A stretch of 64,000 bases of DNA from Acidipila sp. (GTDB lineage Bacteria; Acidobacteriota; Terriglobia; Acidiferrales; UBA7541). Numbering within the stretch: the first letter of the stretch is position 1; each line of letters opens with the position of its first letter. The position numbers and the translations under genes were made by a program. The DNA lies in the NCBI GenBank assembly GCA_010365215.1, contig JAAFGT010000004.1:1-64000 (forward strand). Reading direction: 5' to 3'. The notes beneath the pieces were generated by a model. The model saw nothing but the letters and a program-made list of their open reading frames with translations. It was not told the origin of the DNA and made no database searches. Below, piece by piece: positions 25,855 through 33,775 of the stretch.

Positions 25855-28407
25855 CTACTCCTTGAAAAGGTAGAAGTCGTCAGCGGCGGCATACCCGCCT
25901 GAACCTGAGCTTATCTTGGCGCTAAAACGAATGACCGCAGAGGAATGCCCCTCAGGAACAGTGAACTGGACGTTCACTCGGTGCCATTGCTCTCCACCGG
26001 CAGAAACTTCACTTGCGGTACCGCCGAAGTCGCTCACCGAGAGCAGAGGCGCTGCTCCAGACGTGGAAAGTACCCACGCATGGAGGGTATATTGTCCGCG
26101 AGAGAGGCCCGTGATCGTCTGTTGTGCCGCACCGTCGCCGCCTGCCATCAACAAACGGCGCAAGCCCGAGTGGGCGCAACAGTCATTGGGCCGTGCGCTG
26201 CCAGAAAGAACCCAGGGATTATCTTTCGTGGCGCGGACGCCGTCCCACTGTTCAGTCTCGAATCCTGGATTCAGAATCAGATTCTGCGGCACCACAATAT
26301 ACTTCATGGATGCATCGCCGAACGCCGCGCGGGCGCCTTCGGTGAACAGTCCGGGCCGCGAAGCGTTCATCGGAAAACGGGCCGCGGCGATTTCTTTGCC
26401 ATCGAGCGAAAAAGTAAATGCTGTGCCTTGCTTCACCACGCGAATGGTGTGATAGACGTCGTACTGAAATCCCCGCGGCAGGCCTACAGAAAACGCGTCG
26501 AGAAGCTGCTCGCCCATAACGTGCTGCACCCAGAATCGCGCGAAAGGCCAGATGTTTTTGTCGAAGCCGGCCAGAACCAGCTCATTACTGGCGTTTGCAG
26601 CAGCAACAATTCCGGCTTTGGACGCCAGGGAATCATTGTCTCGCCATAATAGGCTAGCTGCGGCCTCGTAGTTTTCTGTGGCATCGCCCTTTAAAGCCAC
26701 GGAACGGCTTGGTCCCCCGCCAACCTGGTGAAGCGCACCCTCCTGAGCAATCCAACTGCCGGATCGTTGTTTCCACGACAGAAGGGAATCCGTGGTCGCA
26801 AAAACGTCGTCGTAGAACGGCGTGAGCGCCTGATAGCCGAACTCGACTGGCATATTCCTGGAAAACAATTCCAGGCTGCTGCGCTGTTCTCCGATGGCCA
26901 AAGAACCCGATAAAACGTTGACTCCATCGAGCGCCACTTGAATATGGGAACCGTTCCGCGTAACCAGAAATTGGTGAATGGCCTCCGGCACAAAGTCCGA
27001 AGGCAGATCACGGACGATAGGAGACACAACTTTGCCATCGAGAGTGGCCTTGAGCGCTATGGTCTTTTCATCGAGGGACACGCGCACGCTGTGTTGACTG
27101 TCTTTTTCAAGGACGATGACTCCCGCGCCGGCCTCTATTCTGTCTTTCTGCGAAGTTTTCTTCGAGACCTGCTTCCTTTCATTCGGAAATATCCGGAGGT
27201 TGAGCTCATAGAGGAAGTTCGTATACTGCCCGGTTTGCGGCATGGCCTGTGTGGTCTTGCCGGAACGAAATTCAGCCGCGATTTGCGCATCGTTTCCGTT
27301 GCCGGAGGCGTCGAAGACGGGCCTGTCAGGAGGGGCGAGATCGCCGGTGGTAGGTTGCGGCGTGAAGATGCGATCGTGATTCCAATATAGGCGGTCCACA
27401 AAGGGAAGCCGGTTCCAAGGATCCACGAACGGGACGACACGCGCGTGGTAAATGTTGATGTCGTCGACATTGTTGGGCGCCTTCACCAGCGCATTATGTC
27501 CCGGGCCGTCGACCAGAGGCGTGCTCCGCAGAAACGGAGGCACGATTTTCCGCCATCCTGGCCCATCGAGCCCCCCGTGAGGAGGTTCATCCGAAGTCGC
27601 ATAGGCGAGTGCGTAGCTGGGCAAATCCCAAGAGCCGCCGCTGTAGATCAGGTAATAGCGTCCGTGGTGTTTGGTTACCGTGGGAGCTTCATTCGTGTAA
27701 CGCAGACTGCCGTTGTTGGGGTCGCCATCCTTGTCCTCCCAAGGCTCACTCCCGCGGGTGACATGTGAGGGTTCTCCCGCAACTGTGTTCCACGAAGTCA
27801 AACGGTCAGCGACAATACCGGCTCCCGGAAGACGCGGCTCGTATAGGTAACTGTAGAACAGGTACTCCGCGCCGCCATCCGGGTCTTTGAAAACAGTGCC
27901 GTCGATTCCCCATCCGGGAGTGACCGGCTGGCCTGAATCCACGAAAGGGCCGCGCGGGCTGTCGCTCACGCCAACACCTATGCGCCGCGCCATTTCTCCC
28001 ACGCGCCAGTCGTCGGATTTCCGGCTAGCCGTGTAATACATATAAAATTTTCCGTTACGGTAGGCCACCTCCGGCGCCCAAAGGTCTGCCTGATTCCAAG
28101 CGTCGGGATTTTCTGACGGGCGCAGGACCGGACCGACCGCATCCCAGTGCACAAGATCAGTGGAGTGGTACGCCAGGATAGGCGAGCCGCTGACGTAAAG
28201 GTAGTATTCGCCATTCCACTTCAGCACAAACGGGTCGGGCAACTCTTGGTCGACATGGTGAGGGTTTCCGATCACCGGATTGGCGTAAGGGGATTGCGCG
28301 CCCAGGGGAACAGGCGCGCAAGCGAGTACCAGGAAACACAGCAAGCTGGCGATTGACTTCGTGATGCGTTCCTGATTTTGCCGCTCGAAACGCCAGCGCA
28401 GTGTCAT
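25855..28407 (-). CDS. GH43 family glycoside hydrolase with accessory beta domains
   Basis: 850 residues, secreted (LLCFLVLACAPVPLGAQ). The five-bladed GH43 propeller (about 40-370) shows the catalytic triad: general base Asp58 (LPDPFV), Asp169 (GWGIDGTVF) and acid Glu240 (TNEAPTV). After it come two jelly-roll-like regions with low-specificity motifs and a C-terminal carbohydrate-binding-type domain ending GSGGYAAADDFYLF. Within an operon with galactose genes and a GH51, the likely activity is alpha-L-arabinofuranosidase, beta-xylosidase or exo-galactanase. Its ATG overlaps the galK stop by 4 nt, so a secreted hydrolase is embedded among cytosolic Leloir genes. Confidence 0.9.
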   Translation of the reverse strand: MTLRWRFERQNQERITKSIASLLCFLVLACAPVPLGAQSPYANPVIGNPHHVDQELPDPFVLKWNGEYYLYVSGSPILAYHSTDLVHWDAVGPVLRPSENPDAWNQADLWAPEVAYRNGKFYMYYTASRKSDDWRVGEMARRIGVGVSDSPRGPFVDSGQPVTPGWGIDGTVFKDPDGGAEYLFYSYLYEPRLPGAGIVADRLTSWNTVAGEPSHVTRGSEPWEDKDGDPNNGSLRYTNEAPTVTKHHGRYYLIYSGGSWDLPSYALAYATSDEPPHGGLDGPGWRKIVPPFLRSTPLVDGPGHNALVKAPNNVDDINIYHARVVPFVDPWNRLPFVDRLYWNHDRIFTPQPTTGDLAPPDRPVFDASGNGNDAQIAAEFRSGKTTQAMPQTGQYTNFLYELNLRIFPNERKQVSKKTSQKDRIEAGAGVIVLEKDSQHSVRVSLDEKTIALKATLDGKVVSPIVRDLPSDFVPEAIHQFLVTRNGSHIQVALDGVNVLSGSLAIGEQRSSLELFSRNMPVEFGYQALTPFYDDVFATTDSLLSWKQRSGSWIAQEGALHQVGGGPSRSVALKGDATENYEAAASLLWRDNDSLASKAGIVAAANASNELVLAGFDKNIWPFARFWVQHVMGEQLLDAFSVGLPRGFQYDVYHTIRVVKQGTAFTFSLDGKEIAAARFPMNASRPGLFTEGARAAFGDASMKYIVVPQNLILNPGFETEQWDGVRATKDNPWVLSGSARPNDCCAHSGLRRLLMAGGDGAAQQTITGLSRGQYTLHAWVLSTSGAAPLLSVSDFGGTASEVSAGGEQWHRVNVQFTVPEGHSSAVIRFSAKISSGSGGYAAADDFYLFKE

Positions 28408-29567
28408 CGCAGCACCTCGGCGACACCTTCGGCGGCCGTAGTCGCAAAGATCCGCGGCACAAGACTGGTGGACTTCTCATACGCACTGGCCACGTGGCGC
28501 TGAAATTCCGCCACAGATTCATTCGCGACCATGTTGATGGTGCATCCGCCGAACCCACCGCCAGTCATCCTCGCGCCAAACACGCCTGGAAATTTTTCAG
28601 CAAGCTCGACCATCAGGTCAAGCTCGGCACAGCTCACTTGATAATCATCACGCAGACTAACGTGAGAATCGTGCATGAGCCTTCCGAACATGCTGAGATC
28701 GGCGCATTCCAGGGCGGCTGCAGCTTCGGTGACGCGAGAATTCTCGCTGAGTACGTGACGGCATCGTTTGAAAATTGCCTCGGGGAGATGGGCGGAATAT
28801 TTTTTTAAGTCTTGCAGGCTGACGTCGCGTAATGCTCGCAATTGCGGCAGGAAGCGGGAAAGCAGGCGCACTCCTTCTTCGCATTCCGCGCGTCTGGTGT
28901 TGTATTCGCCGCTCGCCAATTCGTGCTTGACCATGGTATTGCAGATGACCAGGCTGACCTCGCCGGGCAGCGGAAGCGGGCGGTAATCGAGCGAACGGCA
29001 GTCCAGCACCAGTGCATGCCCAGCGCGTCCACAACAGGAAATAAACTGATCCATAATACCGCAGCGCGCGCCCACAAAATCATTCTCTGCGCGCTGGCAC
29101 AGCTTGGCGAGTTCCACGCGGTGCACTGTCAATCTGGAAGCTTCCAGTAAAGCGAACCCGGTAGCGACCTCGATTGCCGCTGAGGAGCTTAGTCCGGATC
29201 CGATGGGCACTTCACCGTGCACCAGCAGACTGGCGCCGCGCAGATGATGCCCGGCGCGTTGCAACATAACGGCAACTCCAAACACGTAGTCACTCCAGTG
29301 ATTTCGAGGGCGCGGCTCGTCACTTTCCAAATCGATCTCAGCGCTCTCCAGGAAATTAGTGGAGTGGACCAGCAGTTTGCGGTCTTGGCGGGGGGCAATG
29401 GCTATCCAAGTATAGAATTCGATGGCCGCCGGCATGACGAAACCGTCGTTGTAATCGGTATGTTCTCCGATCAGGTTGACGCGGCCTGGAGCACGATAAA
29501 TCTTTGGCGTAGCGCCAAAAAGTACCTGGAACTTTTTTGCTAAATCCGCCGCTGTAATGTCGCCCAC
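28404..29567 (-). CDS. galK: Galactokinase
   Basis: 387 residues, GHMP kinase. The galactokinase signature GRVNLIGEHTDYNDGF is at 29-43, the ATP loop PIGSGLSSSAA at 121-131, catalytic Asp173 in GIMDQF, and the third GHMP motif is RMTGGGFGGC near the C-terminus. It phosphorylates alpha-galactose at C1. The likely GTG start has AGGA just upstream. Operon order on this strand is symporter, small membrane protein, galK, GH43, galE, galT. Confidence 0.97.
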   Translation of the reverse strand: MGDITAADLAKKFQVLFGATPKIYRAPGRVNLIGEHTDYNDGFVMPAAIEFYTWIAIAPRQDRKLLVHSTNFLESAEIDLESDEPRPRNHWSDYVFGVAVMLQRAGHHLRGASLLVHGEVPIGSGLSSSAAIEVATGFALLEASRLTVHRVELAKLCQRAENDFVGARCGIMDQFISCCGRAGHALVLDCRSLDYRPLPLPGEVSLVICNTMVKHELASGEYNTRRAECEEGVRLLSRFLPQLRALRDVSLQDLKKYSAHLPEAIFKRCRHVLSENSRVTEAAAALECADLSMFGRLMHDSHVSLRDDYQVSCAELDLMVELAEKFPGVFGARMTGGGFGGCTINMVANESVAEFQRHVASAYEKSTSLVPRIFATTAAEGVAEVLR

Positions 29568-29598
29568 GCTTCCTTTGCTTTCTCGACGAAGTGAAACT

Positions 29599-29805
29599 TC
29601 AGCGCTTTAAACGCCGGTCCGCACGCTGGCCGAACGCGATCATGATCAACCCGAAGGCGAGCATCACCAAACCCCACCAGAGGTTGACGTTGATCCCCAG
29701 GGATTTTTGATAGATGGCCTTGTCGGCCATCAGTCCATAACCGACTAACAGGATACCGATGATGGTGAACAGCCCGCCGATCGGTAACCGTATATCCAGG
29801 CCCAT
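29599..29805 (-). CDS. Small two-helix membrane protein
   Basis: 68 residues with two hydrophobic helices (GGLFTIIGILLVGYGLMA and LWWGLVMLAFGLIMIAFG) and a basic C-terminus (RADRRLKR). It lies between the symporter (13 bp) and galK (31 bp) genes. It may be an accessory subunit of the symporter, as small proteins beside transporters often are; the function is unknown. Confidence 0.75.
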   Translation of the reverse strand: MGLDIRLPIGGLFTIIGILLVGYGLMADKAIYQKSLGINVNLWWGLVMLAFGLIMIAFGQRADRRLKR

Positions 29806-29818
29806 GAGCCCTCCGTCT

Positions 29819-31630
29819 TTACCAGAAAATTAAATTCAGCATCAGCGTGAGAACAATGACGGCGACACCCAGCGCAGCAGGCCGCTTGTACCACGGCAAA
29901 TGCTCTTCATTGGGACGTTCGGTCATGGAGTAAACCAGACCGACCAATTCTTTTTCGTCGCGTGCCCGGGTGAGCAGGCTGACGAGGATGGTGACGAGGA
30001 AGCACGTGGTCCAAGCCCAAATGGCGGTCCAAAAGTTCTGCGCCATCTCGCTTGGATACGCATGGAGAATATGGCCCAGCCATGCGCCCTTGATTCCTGG
30101 CGCCGCCCCGGCCGGGAGAGTGAGTCCATGATGCACAGCGGCGGCGGTGGTGCCCGAGATCAGCCCAACAAAGGCTCCATGACCCGTGGCGCGTTTCCAG
30201 AACATGCCCAGCAGGAAGGTTGCAAACAAAGGTGCGTTCACAAAGGCGAATACCAATTGCAGCATATCCATGATGTTGTTGAAGCGAGTGGCGGCATACG
30301 CGGCGATAATAGACAGCGCGATGCCAAATACAGTGGCCACTCGACCCATCCATAGATAATGTTCGTCACTGGCCTTTGGCCGGATATAAGATTGATAGAT
30401 GTCATAAGTCCAGACGGTATTGAACGCCGTGACATTGCCAGCCATTCCGGACATGAAGCTGGCGAGCAACGCAGTGAGGCCGAGCCCCAGGATCCCGGTG
30501 GGAAAGTAGTGCAACAGCATGTTGGGAATTGCCAGGTCGTAGTCGAGGACGGCCTTGCCATTCGCGTCCAGTAGAGGCTGCCCCGTGGCTTCGTCGATTT
30601 TGGCGGGGATGAGCCCTTTGCCGTACGCTTTATGTTGGGACGACGCGGTTCCCGAAACCGTAGTCGAAGTCGAGGGAGTGGAAACCAGGTCGGTGCTGAG
30701 CCCAACAGCGATCAGCCCAGGCAGAATCACCAGAAAAGGAAACAGCATTTTGGGAATTGCGGCAATCAGAGGTGTGCGGCGGGCTGCGCTCATGGAGTCG
30801 GCAGCCATAGCCCGTTGCACGACGAGAAAATCCGTGCACCAGTAACCGAAAGAGAGCACGAAACCCAGACCCATCACCAATCCGAACCATTCCACACCTA
30901 ACGGATTGGTTTGCGGACTGCCCATGCCCACCCAAGAGTGGGAGTAACTGCTCGGCAGCTTCTCCACGAGCCCGTGCCACCCGCCGACGTTTCTAAGGCC
31001 GAGCCATACCAGAGGCAGAAAGCCAGCGACGATCAGAAAAAATTGTAGAACTTCGTTGTAGATTGCACTGGTGAGCCCGCCGAACAAGATGTATCCCAAG
31101 ACGATCAGCGCGGAAAACCCAATGCTGAAATGAAATATCCACTGCTGCGGGATATTCATGCGGCGAAAAGGGACATCCAGAATGTGCAAGATCTGAATCA
31201 GCCGGGCCATGGCGTACATGGATATCCCGGAGGAGAAAACCGTCATGACCGCGAAGGAAATGGCATTGAGCCCGCGTGTTTTTTCGTCGAAGCGCAGACG
31301 GAGATATTCAGGCACGGAGCGGGCGCGCGAGCCGTAGTAGAACGGCATCATGAAAATTCCCACAAACACCATGGCGGGAATGGCGCCGACCCAATAGAAG
31401 TGGCTGGTAGCGATGCCGTATTTCGCCCCCGAGGCCGCCATGCCAATCACTTCCTGTGCGCCGAGGTTGGCGGAGATAAACGCGAGCCCGCAGACCCACG
31501 CCGGGATGGCGCGTCCCGCGAGAAAGAAATCCGTGCTGGTCTTCACTTTGCGTTTGAGCACAAACCCGATGCCCAGCACAAAGACGAAGTACACGAACAT
31601 GATGGCCCAATCGATGCTAGTCAGGTTCAC
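29819..31630 (-). CDS. Sodium/solute symporter (SSS family), probably sugar
   Basis: 603 residues with about 13-14 membrane helices. Family features include TSTDFFLAGRAIPAW, LGAQEVIGMAASGAKYG, the segment FGYWCTDFLVVQRAMAA and a large helical C-terminus. This resembles the vSGLT/SGLT sugar branch of SSS. Co-location with galK/galE/galT suggests galactose or arabinose uptake. The GTG start has GAGG 7 nt upstream. A long loop (about 305-350) is somewhat unusual. A 13-bp palindrome lies 35 bp upstream and may regulate it. Confidence 0.93.
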   Translation of the reverse strand: MNLTSIDWAIMFVYFVFVLGIGFVLKRKVKTSTDFFLAGRAIPAWVCGLAFISANLGAQEVIGMAASGAKYGIATSHFYWVGAIPAMVFVGIFMMPFYYGSRARSVPEYLRLRFDEKTRGLNAISFAVMTVFSSGISMYAMARLIQILHILDVPFRRMNIPQQWIFHFSIGFSALIVLGYILFGGLTSAIYNEVLQFFLIVAGFLPLVWLGLRNVGGWHGLVEKLPSSYSHSWVGMGSPQTNPLGVEWFGLVMGLGFVLSFGYWCTDFLVVQRAMAADSMSAARRTPLIAAIPKMLFPFLVILPGLIAVGLSTDLVSTPSTSTTVSGTASSQHKAYGKGLIPAKIDEATGQPLLDANGKAVLDYDLAIPNMLLHYFPTGILGLGLTALLASFMSGMAGNVTAFNTVWTYDIYQSYIRPKASDEHYLWMGRVATVFGIALSIIAAYAATRFNNIMDMLQLVFAFVNAPLFATFLLGMFWKRATGHGAFVGLISGTTAAAVHHGLTLPAGAAPGIKGAWLGHILHAYPSEMAQNFWTAIWAWTTCFLVTILVSLLTRARDEKELVGLVYSMTERPNEEHLPWYKRPAALGVAVIVLTLMLNLIFW

Positions 31631-31664
31631 AGTCAGGCCTCGATTTTAGATTTGAGATTCCGCT

Positions 31665-31677
31665 GCATAAATTATGC
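31665..31677. promoter_or_regulatory. Perfect 13-bp palindrome upstream of the symporter/Leloir segment
   Basis: GCATAA-A-TTATGC lies in the only sizeable gap (131 bp) inside the carbohydrate operon, 35 bp before the symporter start. It could be an operator for an internal promoter of the transporter and galactose genes. No second copy was found in the window. Confidence 0.3.
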
Positions 31678-31761
31678 TTACTGCTCGGTAATCACCCTCA
31701 CTCTTTGTGCCCGTCCCCGGTAGCAACGTCTATGCGCCTTCGCCCAAGTATTTGTACCGCA

Positions 31762-33768
31762 TTACTGGGTGATGGCCAGGGTTATAACGGAAACTGAATA
31801 CGGGGGCAACTCCACGACGAATCGCGAATTCGCTCTAACCGCGCTCCGCCGCGTAGAAACAGCTTCTGGAGATGCGAAGCTGTTCGCTGCCGTAAGAGAA
31901 TCAGCGGTGATTGTTTCCATTTCTGCTTCGGGACGGATGCCGGCGCCTGAGATCTGCACGGTAGTTTTCAGCGCGTGCTTTCCGTCCGTGTTGACGGCCT
32001 TGATGAAAATCTGTTTTCCATCCGCGGTGCGGCTCGCGGTGACATCCAGGGTAGGCAGTCCTTTGCCTTCGAGGCTGGTGTCAAATGCCGGGCCGTCGGC
32101 GCGGACGGCCAGGCTTTGCGTTCCCAGACGCCGGTTGTAGAGCTCGTTGACAAGGTAGATGGGCGTCACAAACAGCCCGTGCCGACTGGCTTGCACTACG
32201 CCGCCAGACCAGCCGTTCACCATATCCGAAACCGCGGTCATAGCCACGGCCGGACTGCGTTCAAAAACGTTCATCAGCCGTGCCGCATAAAGCGCGGACT
32301 CCATGGAGTGCTGCCGCGGCACCGGAAGCGACGTATTCCATTCGTTTATGCTGAGCTTGATGTCGCGGCCGGGAGTGAGTTCATGAATCAACTGCACCAC
32401 CTTATTATAAAAAGCCTCGTAATGGAGTGGGTGGGCCATTAGATTGCGCGGGTCATCTCCCATCTCCGCGGTGCCGTAGTAATGGTGAATGGCGAGATAG
32501 TCCAGATTGGTTCCGGCGATGCGAAGAACGGTGCGGTCCCAATCCAAGTCATTGTCGCCGACAGCGATCAGGCGTATGGAGGGATCAACAGCGCGCATCG
32601 CCGCGGCGTAGAGATTAAAATTCCGCGCGTAGGTCTGCGCGTCGCTGTGAGCGCGCACCCAGCTCCCCCAAATCTCGTTCCCAATTTCCCAATATTTTAC
32701 CTTGAACGGTTCGGGATGGCCGTTAGCCTTGCGCATGGCGCCGTATTTGGAGCTCGCGGGGCCGTTGGCATATTCCACCCAGGCTGCGGCCTCGGCGGAC
32801 GTGGCTCCGCGGCCTTCCACGTTCACGGTGAGTGACGGCTCCGCCCCGAGATTGCGGCAGAATTGAATGAATTCATCGGTGCCGAAATCGCTGGGCTCAT
32901 ACTCATTGGCCCAGGAGAGATTCACCCAGGTGAAACGTTGATCACGCGGCCCAATTCCCCACATCCAGTGATAATCCTGAGCCACATTTCCGCCCGGCCA
33001 GCGAACGAAGGCCGGATGCAGCGCTTTTATTTTTTGAAAGACATCGGCGCGGACACTGTCAACGGCGTCACCCGGGAGCAAAGAAACCTGGTCCACCCAC
33101 ACGCGTCCGTGTCCCGGGAACAGCACCACAAACTTGGCCAGCGGATCGGTCTTGGCAGGTGAAAGAGTGAATTCGTGTTTCGCCCAATCGCCTGCAATGT
33201 CGGATATGCGGGCCTGCGCGTAAGTGGCGCCGCCCGTTTGATCCGCCTCCAGCGCAACGGCTATCTCGCCGGAGTAATCGGCTGACTTTATCCAGAGATA
33301 ACCGTGGTAGGAAATACCTTGCCTTACTGGAATGCCCGCCTGACGAATGCCGCGCCGCTGGCCATCGTTGTAGGCCACATCCACGCGCAAGGAATGCTCC
33401 ACACGGTCAGCCTGAAAATCCCGAGCCGCAGGATAAAATACGGAATCGTCCCAGCGGAAATGTAGCGCTGGGTCGTCATTGCGATCGTCGGGCTCCCGCT
33501 CCCAATCGCGTGGCAAGCCAATCTGGTTGGGTGAGTCACTGAAGCTGCGGTCGCGGATCAGTTCGGCATACAGGCCACCCTTTACGCCTTCGAACATGAA
33601 TTCGTCAAACTGACCGTAAAGGAGTGGACTGATCTGCCCCTGTACTTTGCCGGCGTCGATGGAGATCGTCGCGGGAAGGGAAGCGTCCTGCGCCAGAACG
33701 GGCGGGCCGCAAAGCGCGACCACAAAAAAAAGCAGCTGGCACGCCGCAGTTCTTGGGCGCATGGTCAT
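31762..33768 (-). CDS. GH51-type alpha-L-arabinofuranosidase
   Basis: 668 residues, secreted (LLFFVVALCGPPVLAQ). It begins with the GH51 opening GQISPLLYGQFDEFMFEG, then a beta-sandwich insert (about 105-230), and a TIM barrel with RWPGGNVAQDYHW, acid/base Glu365 (WEIGNEIWG) and nucleophile Glu476 (LSINEWNT). The C-terminal beta-sandwich (about 560-668) is usual. The expected reaction is release of terminal L-arabinofuranose from arabinan or arabinogalactan. It lies 8 bp downstream of the GH2 gene. Confidence 0.92.
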   Translation of the reverse strand: MTMRPRTAACQLLFFVVALCGPPVLAQDASLPATISIDAGKVQGQISPLLYGQFDEFMFEGVKGGLYAELIRDRSFSDSPNQIGLPRDWEREPDDRNDDPALHFRWDDSVFYPAARDFQADRVEHSLRVDVAYNDGQRRGIRQAGIPVRQGISYHGYLWIKSADYSGEIAVALEADQTGGATYAQARISDIAGDWAKHEFTLSPAKTDPLAKFVVLFPGHGRVWVDQVSLLPGDAVDSVRADVFQKIKALHPAFVRWPGGNVAQDYHWMWGIGPRDQRFTWVNLSWANEYEPSDFGTDEFIQFCRNLGAEPSLTVNVEGRGATSAEAAAWVEYANGPASSKYGAMRKANGHPEPFKVKYWEIGNEIWGSWVRAHSDAQTYARNFNLYAAAMRAVDPSIRLIAVGDNDLDWDRTVLRIAGTNLDYLAIHHYYGTAEMGDDPRNLMAHPLHYEAFYNKVVQLIHELTPGRDIKLSINEWNTSLPVPRQHSMESALYAARLMNVFERSPAVAMTAVSDMVNGWSGGVVQASRHGLFVTPIYLVNELYNRRLGTQSLAVRADGPAFDTSLEGKGLPTLDVTASRTADGKQIFIKAVNTDGKHALKTTVQISGAGIRPEAEMETITADSLTAANSFASPEAVSTRRSAVRANSRFVVELPPYSVSVITLAITQ

Positions 33769-33775
33769 CGAGCGA

